Part shown: positions 37,161 to 52,646 of the stretch, piece after piece
How the letters are laid out: the number at the start of each line of letters is the position of its first letter
Position numbering within the stretch: the first letter of the stretch is position 1
Assembly: GCA_016946835.1 (NCBI GenBank)
Contig: JACVTC010000019.1
Coordinates: 1,431,001-1,495,000 of the forward strand
Direction of reading: 5' to 3'
Length of the DNA: 64,000 bases
DNA from: Neocallimastix lanati (nom. inval.)
Taxonomy: Eukaryota > Neocallimastigomycota > Neocallimastigomycetes > Neocallimastigales > Neocallimastigaceae
Notes under the pieces: generated by a model
The model's database searches: none
Told to the model about the DNA's origin: nothing
What the model saw: the letters and a program-made list of their open reading frames with translations, nothing else
Made by a program: the position numbers and the translations under genes

Positions 37161-37865
37161 TTAAAATAAATCCATTTTAATTTCTAAATTCATTATTATT
37201 TCCATAATACCTCTATAAAAGTTTTCATCTGATTTTGATAATTCTAAAATATCGGTTTTAATACCAGTATATAAATAATATAGAACATAAGTGAAAATTT
37301 TAAGGGATGATACTTTAATTTCAATAGTACCTTGAACATTATTTTCCTTAATTGTTTCAAATAGTTTGAAGAATGGGAAAGATTGTAATGAAAGAAATAC
37401 TGGGTGAACCCAGAATTCCTGGATTCTATTATTACCATCTTCATAAACACGAAGAATAACAGCATTTTCAGTCTTCTTGTTAAAAACACTACTACCAATA
37501 TTATGTAACTTTTCAATAGATTTTGAATATGTATCTATTTTTCCATTAATTTCAACACCATTTTTTAATATATTTGTGAATTTTTTTCTTAAAATTTCTT
37601 CTCTTGAAGGTTGGTATTGGTTCTCAATTGGGCATCCAATAAGAGCTTCAATTTTTAATAATTCTTCATCGGAATAATCAAATCTTTCAGAGTTCAGGAA
37701 TTCTTCAAAAAAGAGTTCATTATCATTATTGTTGTTAAATTTGTCTTTATATTCTTCCATACTTAAGCCATATTCATCACGAGATAATCTTTCATTACAT
37801 AATTTGGATGGAGATAATGGTGGTGATGGTAATTGAACGAAAACTTCTTCAAAATTATTAACCAT
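37161..37865 (-). CDS. BTB/POZ-like protein, long-linker divergent member
   Basis: Intronless gene of 234 codons, the longest of the family here; start ATG at 37865. LPSPPLSP 12-19 is followed by an enlarged linker with an Asn run (NNNND at 44-48) and RFDYSDEELLKIEALIGCPI at 61-80. The family block reads EEILRKKFTNILKNGVEING. FWVHP is at 151-155 and YYLYTG at 196-201. Sequence is clearly more diverged than among the 17-31 kb copies (MDLF end, VSSLKIF in place of IPSLKSF). It is the closest intact relative of the decayed copy at 63422 (shared NQYQPS in the linker). ATCTAGAA lies about 700 bp upstream. Confidence 0.85.
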   Translation of the reverse strand: MVNNFEEVFVQLPSPPLSPSKLCNERLSRDEYGLSMEEYKDKFNNNNDNELFFEEFLNSERFDYSDEELLKIEALIGCPIENQYQPSREEILRKKFTNILKNGVEINGKIDTYSKSIEKLHNIGSSVFNKKTENAVILRVYEDGNNRIQEFWVHPVFLSLQSFPFFKLFETIKENNVQGTIEIKVSSLKIFTYVLYYLYTGIKTDILELSKSDENFYRGIMEIIMNLEIKMDLF

Positions 37866-39777
37866 TTTTTTTTTTTAATAATTTAATAATAATTATATAA
37901 ATAAGTATTAATTTTAATTTTAAATTCGATTAATAATTTAGAGTTGCTATTTTTATTGTTAAAAACTTTTTCAAATATTATATTATATTTAATATAATAT
38001 AACTTTTAAATTTCAAAAATGAGAGATAATTTTTTTAAAGAAATTTACAGATTTATATATATGTATTTTTTTTTTTTTTTTTTTATTGAAATTTTTAATA
38101 AATCAGTTAAAATTTCTATTATAATATATTTTAATGTTTTATAATTTTTATACTAATATATTATAATATAATTACAATATAAGTTGAATATTTAATTTTT
38201 TATTTTATTGTTTAATAAGGAATAATATAAATAAAATGTAATAAAAATGCTAATATAATAAAATTTTAATTTTATATAATACTAAATAATAATGAAATTA
38301 ATATCAATCATAATATATGTAATTTGGTTTATATTCATATTAAAATAATTATAATTAACACTAGTAACTTTTGATATTAGATAAAAATTATAAAGCTTTA
38401 AAAGAGCACTTTAATTTTATAATATAAAATAAATAAGTTTAATAAATTAGTAATAATATTAAATATTAATATATTAATAGCTTTATTTTATTATCTATTA
38501 GTATTTTAAAATATTAAGGCTTTTCGATAAAGGATTTTATCTATAAGAATAATAAATATAAAAAATCTAGAATCTTTTTTTATTTTTTTTTATTTTTATT
38601 TTTTTTTACTTTAATCTATTATATTTTCAAAAATAAAAATATTATTTAGAATGATTAACAATGCTAATGGATAAAATGTATTTTATGTTATGGCTTATAA
38701 AAATAAATTAAAAAGAATAAAATTTTTTTTTCATTTCGAACTTTTTTTTTTTTTAATTCATGATTTTACTTTTATGCATTTAATATTAAAAATAAAAATA
38801 AATATTTTTCGAATAATATATATTATTCAAATTTACAAAACAATGAATCCTAATATGATTGTGAATAATTTATTTATTATTTTAAAATTTTTTTAATTAA
38901 ATGTGATTTGAATAATTTAAAGTTGCATAATTTTTTAATTGAAAATTACCCTTGTTTTAATATAGATTTGAAATTGCCTGGGAGTCAAAAATCTCCAAAT
39001 AAAAAAAGAAAAAGGTAAAGATTTCATTTTAAAATAATATTTTTTGGTAAATTAATACAATTATATAATTTTCCTTATTCATATAAAATAGTTAATACCA
39101 ATATAATTTTATATTAATTATTAAATATAATATATATATATATATATATTATATAATTGTTAAGAGTCAGGAATTTATGGTTTATAATTTTGTCAATTTT
39201 ATTAATATAATTTATGATAAAGAGTTACTAACACTTATTATTCTAAATTAAATTCTTTTATATTAATGCATTGTGGCTTAAACATTATATATATAATATG
39301 TTTTAATACATTTGAAACTTTCTTTTTATACATTTCATATATTCTAAAAATAATTAATATTAAATATTTTAATAAAAGTAATATATTGTTATATATTGTT
39401 TTATATAATTTTTAATAATTGTCATAATAAAAGTTTTATGATCATGTCATCTTAATTTATGTATGAATCAATATACCAATAATATTTTATGTAATATAGA
39501 ATAAATGTATAATCTTTATTTTCTTAATAAAGTTCAAATATTTAGAATATTTTAAATATTATAGATATATTTACATATTTAGAAAAAAAGAAAAAAAAAA
39601 TTAGATATTAATCATTAAGGAAAAATACATATTCACAAAGTTAATTTAGAAAAATTTATTTTTTAATAGAAAGTTAAGACTAATACTTTAGTCATTGGTT
39701 TCTTGTTTCTTGAATTATCGTTGTAAATGGTTATTGATATTTTGATTAAATGATAGTAGTAAAGTATTTTTAATCTG

Positions 39778-39847
<70 letters not shown>

Positions 39848-40132
39848 CAATAAAAAAAACCTACTACTACAACTAATTATAAGTATAATAATAAATATGA
39901 TAATAATATTTATATATTAATTTTTTACCTTAAGGGGCTTTTACCTTTTCAATTATAATAATATGTAATAATAATTATAATTATATGTAATAATAATTAT
40001 AATTCTTTAATTCATTTTTTATTTTATATTTTGTATTTTATTTTATCTCATTTTATTTTATTTCGTTAAATAGAGAGTCTCGACTTTTTATTTTAAAAAT
40101 TATAAATATTATAATTAATAATAATAATAATG

Positions 40133-40193
<61 letters not shown>

Positions 40194-41226
40194 GAAAATA
40201 ACAAATTTAATAATAAAGTGAAATATGATTATAATTTTATTAATAATTTAAGTTAATTAAGAAGTTATAAATATATTAAAAATATATTAAATTGTAAAAA
40301 TAATTTTATTTAAAACTTTGTTCTATAATAATAATAATAATAAAAATAAAAGTCAACTTTTATTTATTTTTGTAGAAGAGAAGAAAAGTAAACAAAAGAA
40401 AAGAGGAAATTTAATAATAGAATATTAATATTAATAAATATTATATATAAAACTAACTAGTATAATTAATCATATGTATTTATTAATTATTAGTATTGTA
40501 TATAAATTATTCTTTGTTTATTTGTAATATACATTAAATATATTAAAAACTATCATTTATATTTAAAGGGTAAATATAAGTAATAAAGGTCACTTTACAA
40601 ATACTTTAACAAAATTAATAAAATGGTCTCGTTAGTAGAGTGTTTAGGGAGATATTTATCAATAATTATAAATTAAATTATGATATAAAATGAAATATTC
40701 AAACCTTAATTAATATAAAATAGTTTTTATTATTCATACATAAATTAATGTCATAAATCAAATTTAAATCTAATGATTTCATAATATTTTTATTATGTGG
40801 CTTGATTTCTTATATTAATTATAATTAATAATAAATTTCCATGTTTTTAATTATTTCTTATTATATATTTATATATTTATATTTATATTTATATTTATAT
40901 AGTTATTAAATATTTCCTTAAATAATAATCATTAATATTTATAATACTTAAACATAAAAATTCATTTAATAGTTTATTTTAATCACAAGAACAACTAATT
41001 AAACAGTTAATTACAACTAAATAACATAAATATAAAGCATTTCTCTGAATTAAGAGAAAGGTAGTTAAATGTGTAAGTTGTTAGATAGTTTTAAATGTGT
41101 AGTCAATGTTAAATAAAACAAAATAAAATTAAATAATATATATATATATATTTAACTAGATTCATTGTAAAGAATTCATTTTTAAAATAGAAACAATTAG
41201 TAATTGTATTATATATATATATACGT

Positions 41227-41265
<39 letters not shown>

Positions 41266-42830
41266 TTAAAAATGAATAAATTGGTTAAATATTAATATAA
41301 TATATAGATTTCTTAAATAATAATATTATTATTATTCTTATTATTAATAAATTTTATTTTTTGAGTCCAGACTTTTTTTTTTTTTTTTTTTTTTAAATTT
41401 TCACAATCATAATTTAATTTATTTTCTCCTAAATAAATAATAATAATATTTAATATAATTAAATTAAATTAATTGGTAATTGTATATACATATTCTTTTT
41501 TTTTTTTTTTTTTTTTTAATAAATATACAATTTTTATTAAGAAATATTAAGAAAATTTCATAATCCAATATATGAAAATTTTATAATCCAATATATGAAT
41601 AAGTAAAAATGTTAATTGTCAAAAATTAATTTTGAGAACTTTAATGTCAATAAAAAATTATTACTTTAAATGACAAAAAATTATTAATAACAAATAATAA
41701 GATAGAAATTAAAAAAATCTAGAATTTATATTATTATTTTTTTTTATATAAATCTTTTTATACCTAAAAAAAAAAAAAAAACAAAAAAAAAAAATTTTTT
41801 TAATATTTCAATAAATTTCCTTTCTTAGAATTAATAATATATTTATATATTATTATTATTGATATTATTATCATTATTATTTTTTTTTAACTTTATATTA
41901 ATATTTTTTTAATAATTAAAGTTATTGTAATTTTTTATTTTTATTTTTATTTTTTTTTATTTTCTATTTTATTAAATATATTTATATATTTATGTTAATA
42001 GAATTAAATATATATTGATTCATGATATTTATGCATATGTTGATAGAATTAAACAATTATACAGTATAAAAAAATATTAAAGATATCTTTATAATTAAAT
42101 ATTTTTAATGAATTATTTTATTATTTTATTATTATTTTTATTAATATCTTTTCAATTTAAAAAAAATATTTACGATATAATTAAATATTATTAATTAATT
42201 ATTTTACTATTATAGTTAACTTTTTTATTTTTATTAATATTTGATACGAAATTACATATTTAAGAAATAATATTGTTGGATGATGGTTTAAATTCATAAT
42301 TTAAATAATATAGATATCAATTTATAACTCGATGAAAATTAATTTTTCTTAATATTTGTAAAAAATTATACAGTTGAAAGAATTATATAAAATATTATTA
42401 ATTTTATTATTATTATAACTACTAATATATAATTATTAATATATTAATAATAATAATATAAAATAAAAATAAAATAAATTTTTAAAAAAAAAAAAAAAAA
42501 AAGAATTTATCTTTGACTTTGAAATTTAATTTTTATTATATTTAATTGACATTCATTTAACCACAAATTAAATTTACTATAAATAGATACTCTTACTTAT
42601 AATACTATAATATTTGAATTGTTTGTATTGTAATTAGTTATAAATTCAAATATTAAAATTTTCATTTAAAAAATTAAGCCTTTTTGGAACACAAAATGAA
42701 TTAATAAACTTTTTTTTTTTTTTTTTTTTTTTTAATTTTATATTTTATTTAAATTTATTTAAATTATACTTAAAAATTTTTAATTTTAAATTATTTACAT
42801 GAATAAAATAAAAAAAAATTCTATTAAACT
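37866..42830. other. Long non-coding interval with trinucleotide arrays
   Basis: No gene seen. It contains (AAT)n arrays at about 39780-39844 and 40117-40192, ATCTAGAA at 38565, GTCTCGAC at 40077, GTCCAGAC at 41365 and ATCTAGAA at 41717. A short direct repeat (CATAATCCAATATATGAA) occurs twice near 41558-41600. A 68-codon open frame at 38690-38896 is low-complexity Phe/Ile/Lys and is not supported. Confidence 0.5.
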
Positions 42831-42963
42831 GGGTATATTGTTTACTAAATAACTTTATAGTATTTTTCTAATGATTAATGATTATAAAACTCACTTTTTA
42901 CATCTTTCTATATATATATATATATATGTACATATATATATATCATAAATTTAATGGGTATAT
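42831..42963 (-). promoter_or_regulatory. Paired TATACCC elements 3' of the BTB gene at 43022
   Basis: GGGTATAT at 42831 and 42956 on the plus strand, about 185 and 60 nt past the stop. Confidence 0.4.
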
Positions 42964-42987
42964 ATATTAATAATTATTAGATATTAA

Positions 42988-43019
<32 letters not shown>

Positions 43020-43021
43020 TT

Positions 43022-43669
43022 TTAAAAAGCAACCATATTAATTTCTAATAATTCAATATTTTCCATAATACCCTTACAGAAATTTTCATCTAATTTAGCA
43101 ATTTCTAAAAGTTTAGAGTTATCACCAGTGTAGAGCCAATAGAGAACAAAGGCAAAACTATCAAGATATGGAACTTCAATTTCTATTGTACCTTGTTCAT
43201 TATTTTCTTTGACTTCTTCAAAAAGTTTGAAGAATTGGAATGATTGTAAGGAGAGGAAGATTGGATGAACCCAAAATTCTTGATATTTTTCAGTTCCAGT
43301 TTCATAGACACGAAATTGCACTGCATCCATAGTTTTTTTATTGATAACTTTACCACCAATATTATGTAATTTTTCAATTGCGTAAGAATAAGGAGTCATT
43401 TCACCATTAATTTCAACACCGTCTTCCATCATATTCATAAATTTTGATCTTAAAATTTCTTCCTTAGTTTGCATTTCCGGGCGTTCAATTGGGAAACCTA
43501 ATATACTTTCAAGATAATCAATTTCTTTTTCAGTGAAATCGAAATCGTCATCATCATATTCTAATTCAGCTTCTTTATTGCAAAATAATGAAGTAGATAT
43601 TGGTAATGAAGCTGGAGATAATGGTGGAGAAGGTAATTGAGAATAAGTTTCGTTTAACATTGTAGCCAT
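43022..43669 (-). CDS. BTB/POZ-like protein, inverted twin of the 56464 gene
   Basis: Intronless gene of 215 codons, start ATG at 43669 directly after an A-run (sense strand). LPSPPLSP 12-19, a linker with an acidic run (YDDDDFDFTEKE at about 38-49), family block EEILRSKFMNMMEDGVEINGE, FWVHP 132-136 and YWLYTG 177-182. The protein is identical to the 56464 product except at residues 3-4 (MATMLNE against MAYILNE). At DNA level I noticed one silent base change after codon 6. Upstream and downstream DNA are unrelated, so only the CDS has been homogenised. GTCTGGAC lies about 1.15 kb upstream. Confidence 0.85.
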   Translation of the reverse strand: MATMLNETYSQLPSPPLSPASLPISTSLFCNKEAELEYDDDDFDFTEKEIDYLESILGFPIERPEMQTKEEILRSKFMNMMEDGVEINGEMTPYSYAIEKLHNIGGKVINKKTMDAVQFRVYETGTEKYQEFWVHPIFLSLQSFQFFKLFEEVKENNEQGTIEIEVPYLDSFAFVLYWLYTGDNSKLLEIAKLDENFCKGIMENIELLEINMVAF

Positions 43670-45550
<1,881 letters not shown>

Positions 45551-45660
45551 ATTTCATAGAATTAATAGTTTTTAATATAATTTTTTATTTAATAAATTAT
45601 TTTTATTTCATAGAATTAATAGTTTTTAATATAATTTTTTATTTAATAAATTATTTTTAT
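45551..45660. repeat. 54-bp unit in two tandem copies
   Basis: ATTTCATAGAATTAATAGTT plus about 34 further bases occurs at 45551 and again at 45605, effectively without change. Confidence 0.85.
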
Positions 45661-45764
45661 TTATTAAAGTTTAATTATTATAATTTATATTATTTTATAT
45701 TAGAATTTCAAAATAAATTTAATCTTTTATAATAAATAATACTTTGATCTTCTTTATTTTGAAT

Positions 45765-46050
45765 ATTCTGGGGATCGACCCTGTGACTACCTCCTGAATT
45801 TATATGATTTTTTTCATCCTCTTAGGGTGCTTTTCCCTATAAATGAAGTTGGTTGTTCACACGCTATATGGTAAGTATTTCTGTTATTGGACTATATAAC
45901 TGCTAGTGCAACTGCTAGTACAGAGAGCTCTTGATCTGTGAGAGAATTAGTGTAGTTGTTCTTCCTTCGATTATGGTTCAAGAGATCAACAAAAGGAAAT
46001 CCTTTCGTATAAAGAGGCGTATAGGAAATACCTTTTATATTTGAACTATT
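45765..46050 (+). mobile_element. SINE-like dispersed repeat, copy 1
   Basis: Balanced-composition segment homologous, in opposite orientation, to 57742-58133. Shared blocks include CTGGGGATCGACCCTGTGAC (CTGGATTAACCCTGTAAC in copy 2), CCTCCTGAATTTA, TTTTCATCCTC, CTATAAATGAAGTTGGT, GTGAGAGAATTA and TATGGTTCAAG. GGGATCGACCC resembles the T-arm/B-box of a tRNA. No open frame spans it and the tRNA-like head seems truncated; there is no poly(A) tail. Confidence 0.5.
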
Positions 46051-46136
46051 TTCAATGGAATATTCAAATTAACAAAAACATATTAATGATGTCTAAGATA
46101 TATTTTTTATTTAAATATATATATATTTTTTTAAAT

Positions 46137-46390
46137 ATTTTGGGATAATTTAAAACTAAACCTTAAATAATGAGAAATAATTATTAATAAATTTCAATTA
46201 ATAAAAATTTAAATTATTAATAAACTTCAATTAATAAAATTTATAAGAAATATTATTAAATATTTTGGGATAATTTAAAACTAAAAGTTTAAAAAATAAT
46301 GAAGAAATAATTATTAATAAACTTTATTAATAAAATTTTAAAAAATGAGAATTAATCATTAATAAACTTCATTTAATAAAAATTTAAACA
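46137..46390. repeat. 124-bp imperfect tandem repeat
   Basis: TATTTTGGGATAATTTAAAA occurs at about 46137 and 46261. In between and afterwards, TTATTAATAAACTTCAATTA-like units recur several times up to about 46460. Confidence 0.7.
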
Positions 46391-46499
46391 AATAATGAAA
46401 AATAATAATTAATATAATTACTAAAATTTTAATAATAATTAATAAGCTTCAATTAATAAAATTTAAATCTTTCGATAAGATAATAATAAAAAAAAAAAA

Positions 46500-46948
46500 A
46501 AAATAGAAAAATAAAATTTTTAAACATAGTTATCTAAATAAAATAGGGAATAAAATCTTATAGAAATATATATATATATATATATATTTAAATAACAAGT
46601 TTATTTTGGGATAGAATTATTTATAGAATTATTTATAAACCACTTCTATGAAAATTTGTTTCATATGGTATGATAACTATATGATAAAAATAATAAAAGA
46701 TATATTAGAGTTTTTATTTTTAATTTTATTATTATTATTATTATTATTTTTTTGTTTTATATTTTAAACATAAAAATCTTAATTCTTTTGTAATGAGAAA
46801 AATATTAATATTTTTTTTTTGATTTTTTTTTTTTTTTTTTTTAATTATTCTAAATGTTTTAAAAGAAATATTAATATTAAGATATATTTTTAAGTATTAA
46901 TATTTTAGATAATAATAACAATAATAATAATAATATAATAATAATAAT

Positions 46949-46981
<33 letters not shown>

Positions 46982-48130
46982 GTTTCATTTTTTTTAATTT
47001 AAAAAAAATATTTTAATGTTTAATAAAATACTTCACACTTTAATTATATATATCAACATTATTTTTAAATGTTATAAAATGACATATAAAATAAAAAATT
47101 AATAATTATTTTAAATGATGTGGATATTCATTTAATTATAATAATTAAAAACTAAATATTAATTATTTATTTAGTACTTTTTTTTTTTTTTTTTTTTTTT
47201 GAAAAGAATAATTAAAGTAATGTAACTGTTTAACTATTCTTTTATTTGTTTAAAATATTTCTTATTATAACTTTAGCACAAAATATTTACTTATAGTCTT
47301 AAAAAGTTTAAAATGTATTACTATATTATTTATATTAATAAATATATGGATTGTTTTTGAACGAAAACATAGACAAGAATAAAAATAAAATTTAAAAATT
47401 CATTTAATTTTATTGATATAAGTAAAATTAAACTAAAATATATAATTAATATAGTTTGTTGATATTAATAATTTTTTCAATACAATTTAAAGTTGTAATA
47501 TAATATATTAATTTTTAAATATAATATTTCATTAGTTTCTTTAAAAATCTAGAAAAAATTTTATATTTTATGTAATTTTATAATAATATTTTTTACTTTT
47601 TTAATAGATTTTCTTTATTTAAAATTTATATTACTTGACAAAATAATTAAAAAGATAAAAAAATAATAAAAAAGATATTTCTTTTATCATATAGTATTGG
47701 AATATATTTTCATGATTTTTAATTATGTCCTATACATATTATAAATATATTCTTAAGTATTAGATTAAGTTTTTTATTAATGAAATAAATATATAATGCT
47801 TGAAAACCTAGAACTAATTTAGATTTTGTACGAAAATATTATTTTCATATTTTTATTTTTATAATAAATTAATTATATTATATTATTATTAAATGGAATA
47901 ATAAAAATTAGATATTAAAATTAAAACAAGAACAAAAAGAAAATTTTTTTAATAAATGAAAGATGAAATATATATTTATTTAATTTAAATAATATATAAT
48001 ATGAATAATGTTAATGTAATTTGATATTAAAGACTATACATATTATAAATATACTATTAGTTTAATTATTATCATTTGTTAATTTCATTATAATCATAAA
48101 AGTATTAATTTTTATCTATATCTATCTATG

Positions 48131-48168
<38 letters not shown>

Positions 48169-50390
48169 GTAATAATTTTTTTTTAAATATCTTATTTTTT
48201 ATAATATATTTTTATTAAAAGTTTTATTAGTATTACAATTATTATTATTATTATTATTTTAATTTTTTTTATTAATTCATACATAAAAATTATTATTTAA
48301 ATAATGTTAATAGATTGCAAATATTTTGAAAAAGATTATATCCTTGTAATTTAAAGTAGTTGACTATACACAAAATAATTGTTTATTTATTAACTTCATT
48401 AGTAGTAATGTTATTAAATATATTATTTTAAGCCTTAATAGTTCATAAATATTTTATTCATTTTAAAATTTGTATATACAGACATATATCTAAAAAATAA
48501 AGACTATAGTTATAATCATTTTAAATATATATATTTATGATTGGGTATTATAATTTTTTTTAATAATTTTAATTAAATATTGTTAATTTATGAAAACTTA
48601 TTTTTAGTATCTTTTAACATTGATTAAAAATAAAGTATATTAATTAAAAATAATTAATTTTTTTAATGATACTAATGGGATAAAATTGATAATATTTAAT
48701 TAATTGAATAGAAATTATGAATAAATAAATTTAAGATTAACTATTCTTTCATTGTCAAAATTATTATCTTTTGATCAAAATGTTTCAAGTAATCATTACT
48801 TTGGTATTATACAATATTTAAATTGACTTTGGCGATAAATTCATAGTAAAGTATTGATAATAAATTTATCACAAATTTATTTATAATGTTCATTGTTAAT
48901 AAAAATAAAAATGAAATACTTTTAATATTTAATATTATGAATCTCAATTATTCATTGTAATTTGAAAATTTTTATGTATTTATTTTTTAATGAAGGTTAC
49001 ATACTTAATAATAGTATTTTGATTTTTATAATAAGCATGAAAGATAATAGTATAATTTATACTAAAGTGAAAAATAATTTTTTTTTACTTATAAAATATT
49101 TTTATCTAAAAAAAAAAAAAAATGTTTAATTTCCTAAAAATAAGGTTATAATAATTATGATCAAATGAAATAAAGCAATATATATAATTAAATATTATTA
49201 TTTAATATCAACTTTTTATTTATTTATTTTTTTTTTTTTCATTTTTTATTTTATTTTATTTTATTTTATTTTTTTTTTTTTTAATTGAATATATAATAAA
49301 AAAACTTTTAAATTTATTATACAAAAATGTGATATATTTATTAGTAAAAAATAGAATTTCTTTATAGAATATGAAAAGTTTATCTTTTGGTATAATCCAC
49401 ATATGATAAATTAATAATAATAATAATAATAAAAACGGTATTTAGAATTTTAAAATCTTTATGTTCAATTAGCGGTTAATTTTTATAATTTATGTATTAT
49501 AAAATATTATAATAAAATGAACGGTTTTTATTATATTATTATTATTATTATTATTATTTTTAATCATTAAATAAAACCGCAAATTTATTTTTTTTTATTA
49601 ATATGATTATAATAAGACTAATAAATAAGAATAATATCAATAATATGAATTTAATTAAAGTGGAAAAGTTTTTAATAATATTAATAATAATATTAAATGC
49701 TTATTATAGTTTACCATTGATATTATTTAATATCATACTTTTAGACCAATTAATGTAATTAATATGAAAATCATTTTTAATATTTTTGGTATTCAATAAT
49801 TATTAACTTTTATTTTATTACTTAAAATTATTATTATTATTATTATATTATAATATTATTTATTACATTTTTAATATTTTATAAAGGTAAGAAATTTTTT
49901 TAGTTTTTTTATTTTTTATATTTTTTTATGATATTAAATAAATTTTATTCGTTATGAAGTAAATATTAAATATATATTGTTTCATTTAAAATAATTAATT
50001 TTAATATAATGAAATATACAGTAACACATATTTATAAATAAATTAATTATATATGAAAGAGTTTTTAATTAAAAAAAAAATTTAAATTTTAATATAATAA
50101 TATTAAATTTAAATGGAATATGGTATAATTATGGTATAATAAAACAAAATAAAACAAGAAACAATTTTTTATTAATTATTTTTTTGTAAAGAAAAAATTG
50201 ATATAAAAATATCAAAATTTCATTCATTAAAATAAAATCTTTTATTTTTTGATTTATAATTCATTAATTTATAATAATTTTTTTTAAAAAAAAATATTAA
50301 TAAATTAAGAAAAAGGGTTTAATTAAAATTAAAATTTTTTTCAATAAATAAATAAATTTTTATTTTATTTTAATATTTTTTATTAAAAAA
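46500..50390. other. Non-coding interval upstream of the 50391 gene
   Basis: No gene seen. A/T simple sequence with (ATA)n and (TA)n tracts. Apart from a weak ATCTAGAA at 47547 I find none of the upstream islands seen with the other paralogues. Confidence 0.5.
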
Positions 50391-51083
50391 ATGGTTTTCA
50401 CTTTAAATGAAGTTAATACTCAATATTTACCATCACCACCATTATCACCTGTTAATGATCACTTTACTCAATTGCCTTCACCAGAATCATTTCCATCATC
50501 ATCATTATTTCCATTATTACCATATAATAATGAGACTGAAACAGAAATTGATAATGAGGAATTTGATTTTACTGAAAGAGAGATAGAATACATAGAAGAG
50601 TTTTTAGGATTTTCAATTGAACGTCCAGGAAATCCAACAAAGGAAGAAATTTTAAGATCTAAGTTTAAGAATATGATGGAAGAAGGTGTTGAAATAAATG
50701 GAGAAATTACTCCATATTTCTATGCTCTAGAAAAATTACATAATATTGGTAAAAACATTTTTAATAAGAAAACTAAAGACACTGTTCAACTTTGTGTTTA
50801 TGAAACTGATAGTGATTCCATACAAGAATTTTGGGTACATCCATTATTCCTTTCATTACAATCTTTTCAATTCTTTAAGCTTTTCGAGGAAAATAAAGAA
50901 AATAATGAACAAGATGTTATTGAAATTGAAGTTCCGTCTCTTAATTCTTTTTCGTTTATTCTTTATTGGCTTTATACTGGTGACAATACTAATCTTTTAG
51001 AAATTGCTAAATTAGATGAAAATTTTTGTAGAGGAATGATGGAAAATATTGAACAATTAGAAATAAATACGTTCTCTTTTTAA
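50391..51083 (+). CDS. BTB/POZ-like protein, plus-strand divergent member
   Basis: Intronless gene of 230 codons, start ATG at 50391 after an A-run. The leader is one residue longer (MVFTLNEVNTQYLPSPPLSP), with LPSPPLSP at 13-20, a second LPSPESF at 27-33 and a Ser/Pro-rich stretch, so the linker carries extra Ser-Pro sites. DFTEREIEYIEEFLGFSIER relates it to the 43022/56464 pair. The family block EEILRSKFKNMMEEGVEINGE follows; FWVHP is at 147-151 and YWLYTG at 192-197. It ends TFSF rather than xAF. An A-run begins directly at the stop, followed by two TATACCC motifs. Confidence 0.85.
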   Translation: MVFTLNEVNTQYLPSPPLSPVNDHFTQLPSPESFPSSSLFPLLPYNNETETEIDNEEFDFTEREIEYIEEFLGFSIERPGNPTKEEILRSKFKNMMEEGVEINGEITPYFYALEKLHNIGKNIFNKKTKDTVQLCVYETDSDSIQEFWVHPLFLSLQSFQFFKLFEENKENNEQDVIEIEVPSLNSFSFILYWLYTGDNTNLLEIAKLDENFCRGMMENIEQLEINTFSF

Positions 51084-51143
51084 AAAAAAAAAAAAAAAAA
51101 ATTCTTTTTTTCTGTTATGTTTTAAAAAAATTTTTTTTTTTGA

Positions 51144-51193
51144 TATACCCATGTAATTTAAAATTTTTAATTGAATTAATTTGTAGTATACCC
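51144..51193 (+). promoter_or_regulatory. Paired TATACCC elements 3' of the 50391 gene
   Basis: TATACCC at 51144-51150 and 51187-51193, 61 and 104 nt past the stop. Both are followed by A(T/A)-rich sequence beginning ATG or ATT. Confidence 0.45.
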
Positions 51194-51844
51194 ATTAATA
51201 TTATTTATTTTTGTACTAATTAAATATTTAAAAAAACATATAAAATAAAGAAAAAAATAATAAAAAAGAATTACTTATAATATATTAAATTTAAAAACAA
51301 AAAAGAGTTTTGTAAATTTTATAAAATTGTAATATACATCTTATTTAAAATAATGGATATTGAAAATCATATTTTTAATTTTTATTATTTTTATTAATAT
51401 TTTAAAATAAAGGTCAATGAAAAAAAAAAATAAAACATATAATTAATATTTTATATATATATATATTTTTTTTTTAAAAATTATATGAAAATTTTTTATT
51501 AAATCATTGTGAATAAAAATTTAATATATATTTTGAAATAGATTTATTAATATATTAATGTTAATAAAATCATAAATCTATAATAGTAAAAAATCTCAAT
51601 GTTAGGAAATGTAAATTTAAATCTTAATTTTATTATAATAATTTTTTTTTTTTTAATATATTTACAGAAACAGAATTAAATATTCAAAATATAAATTAAT
51701 AGATAAATATATAAAGTAATAAAATATATAAATAAGTATACTAAATAATGTTATAATATAAATAATTAATTTAATATTTAATTTTTTATTAATTGGTCTA
51801 CAATTATTTATATTCTTGTTATATTTAGATCTTTTATTTATAAT

Positions 51845-51879
51845 CAATTTTATAATTTTTGACAAAATATTATTATTAC

Positions 51880-51913
<34 letters not shown>

Positions 51914-52091
51914 GTTATTATTTTAACAATATAATTTATCCAATTAATTTGTGGCACATTATTAATAATTTTAAAATAAAAAAAAAAAAAAAATCATAAT
52001 TATATAAACCGCAATGATTATATATAAAATAAAATATGATATTGAATATTCATATATTTGATTTTTTTTTTATATCAAACTTCAAATATTA

Positions 52092-52167
<76 letters not shown>

Positions 52168-52610
52168 TTGGCTATTGTGGATGTTCCGTTAATAAGAAAT
52201 AAATTTCTTCTTTCACATATTAAAATAACCATTATCAAAATAATATTTTTTTTAAATTTTAAAAAAGGACATTATTAAATCAATAAATAAATAGTTTATA
52301 CATAAATAATAATTATAATAATAATACGATAATAATAATAATGCAGAATTTTTTTTCATTAATGGATGTTCCAATTAAAAAAAAAAAAAAGTCTATTTTT
52401 GTTAAAACGATGAAAAATCAACATAAAATAAAATTTATATAAATTTCTATTATATGAATAGATTCGATATATAAAAATATATTATGAATTATAATTATAA
52501 TATTTTATAATAATTATTATGGTAAAATAGTTGCAACACAACAACAAAATACTATTATAAATACTATATATATTTATTTGTTTAATATTTTTTTTTTTTT
52601 GATATATAAG

Positions 52611-52646
<36 letters not shown>

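Noticed and set aside
37477-37677. Open frame antisense to the 37161 gene, and similar frames inside the other BTB genes
   Set aside because: These are shadow frames of the real genes; the repeated occurrence in paralogues only reflects CDS identity.
51662-51865. 67-codon minus-strand frame
   Set aside because: Lys/Asn/Ile/Tyr-rich composition typical of random A/T DNA.
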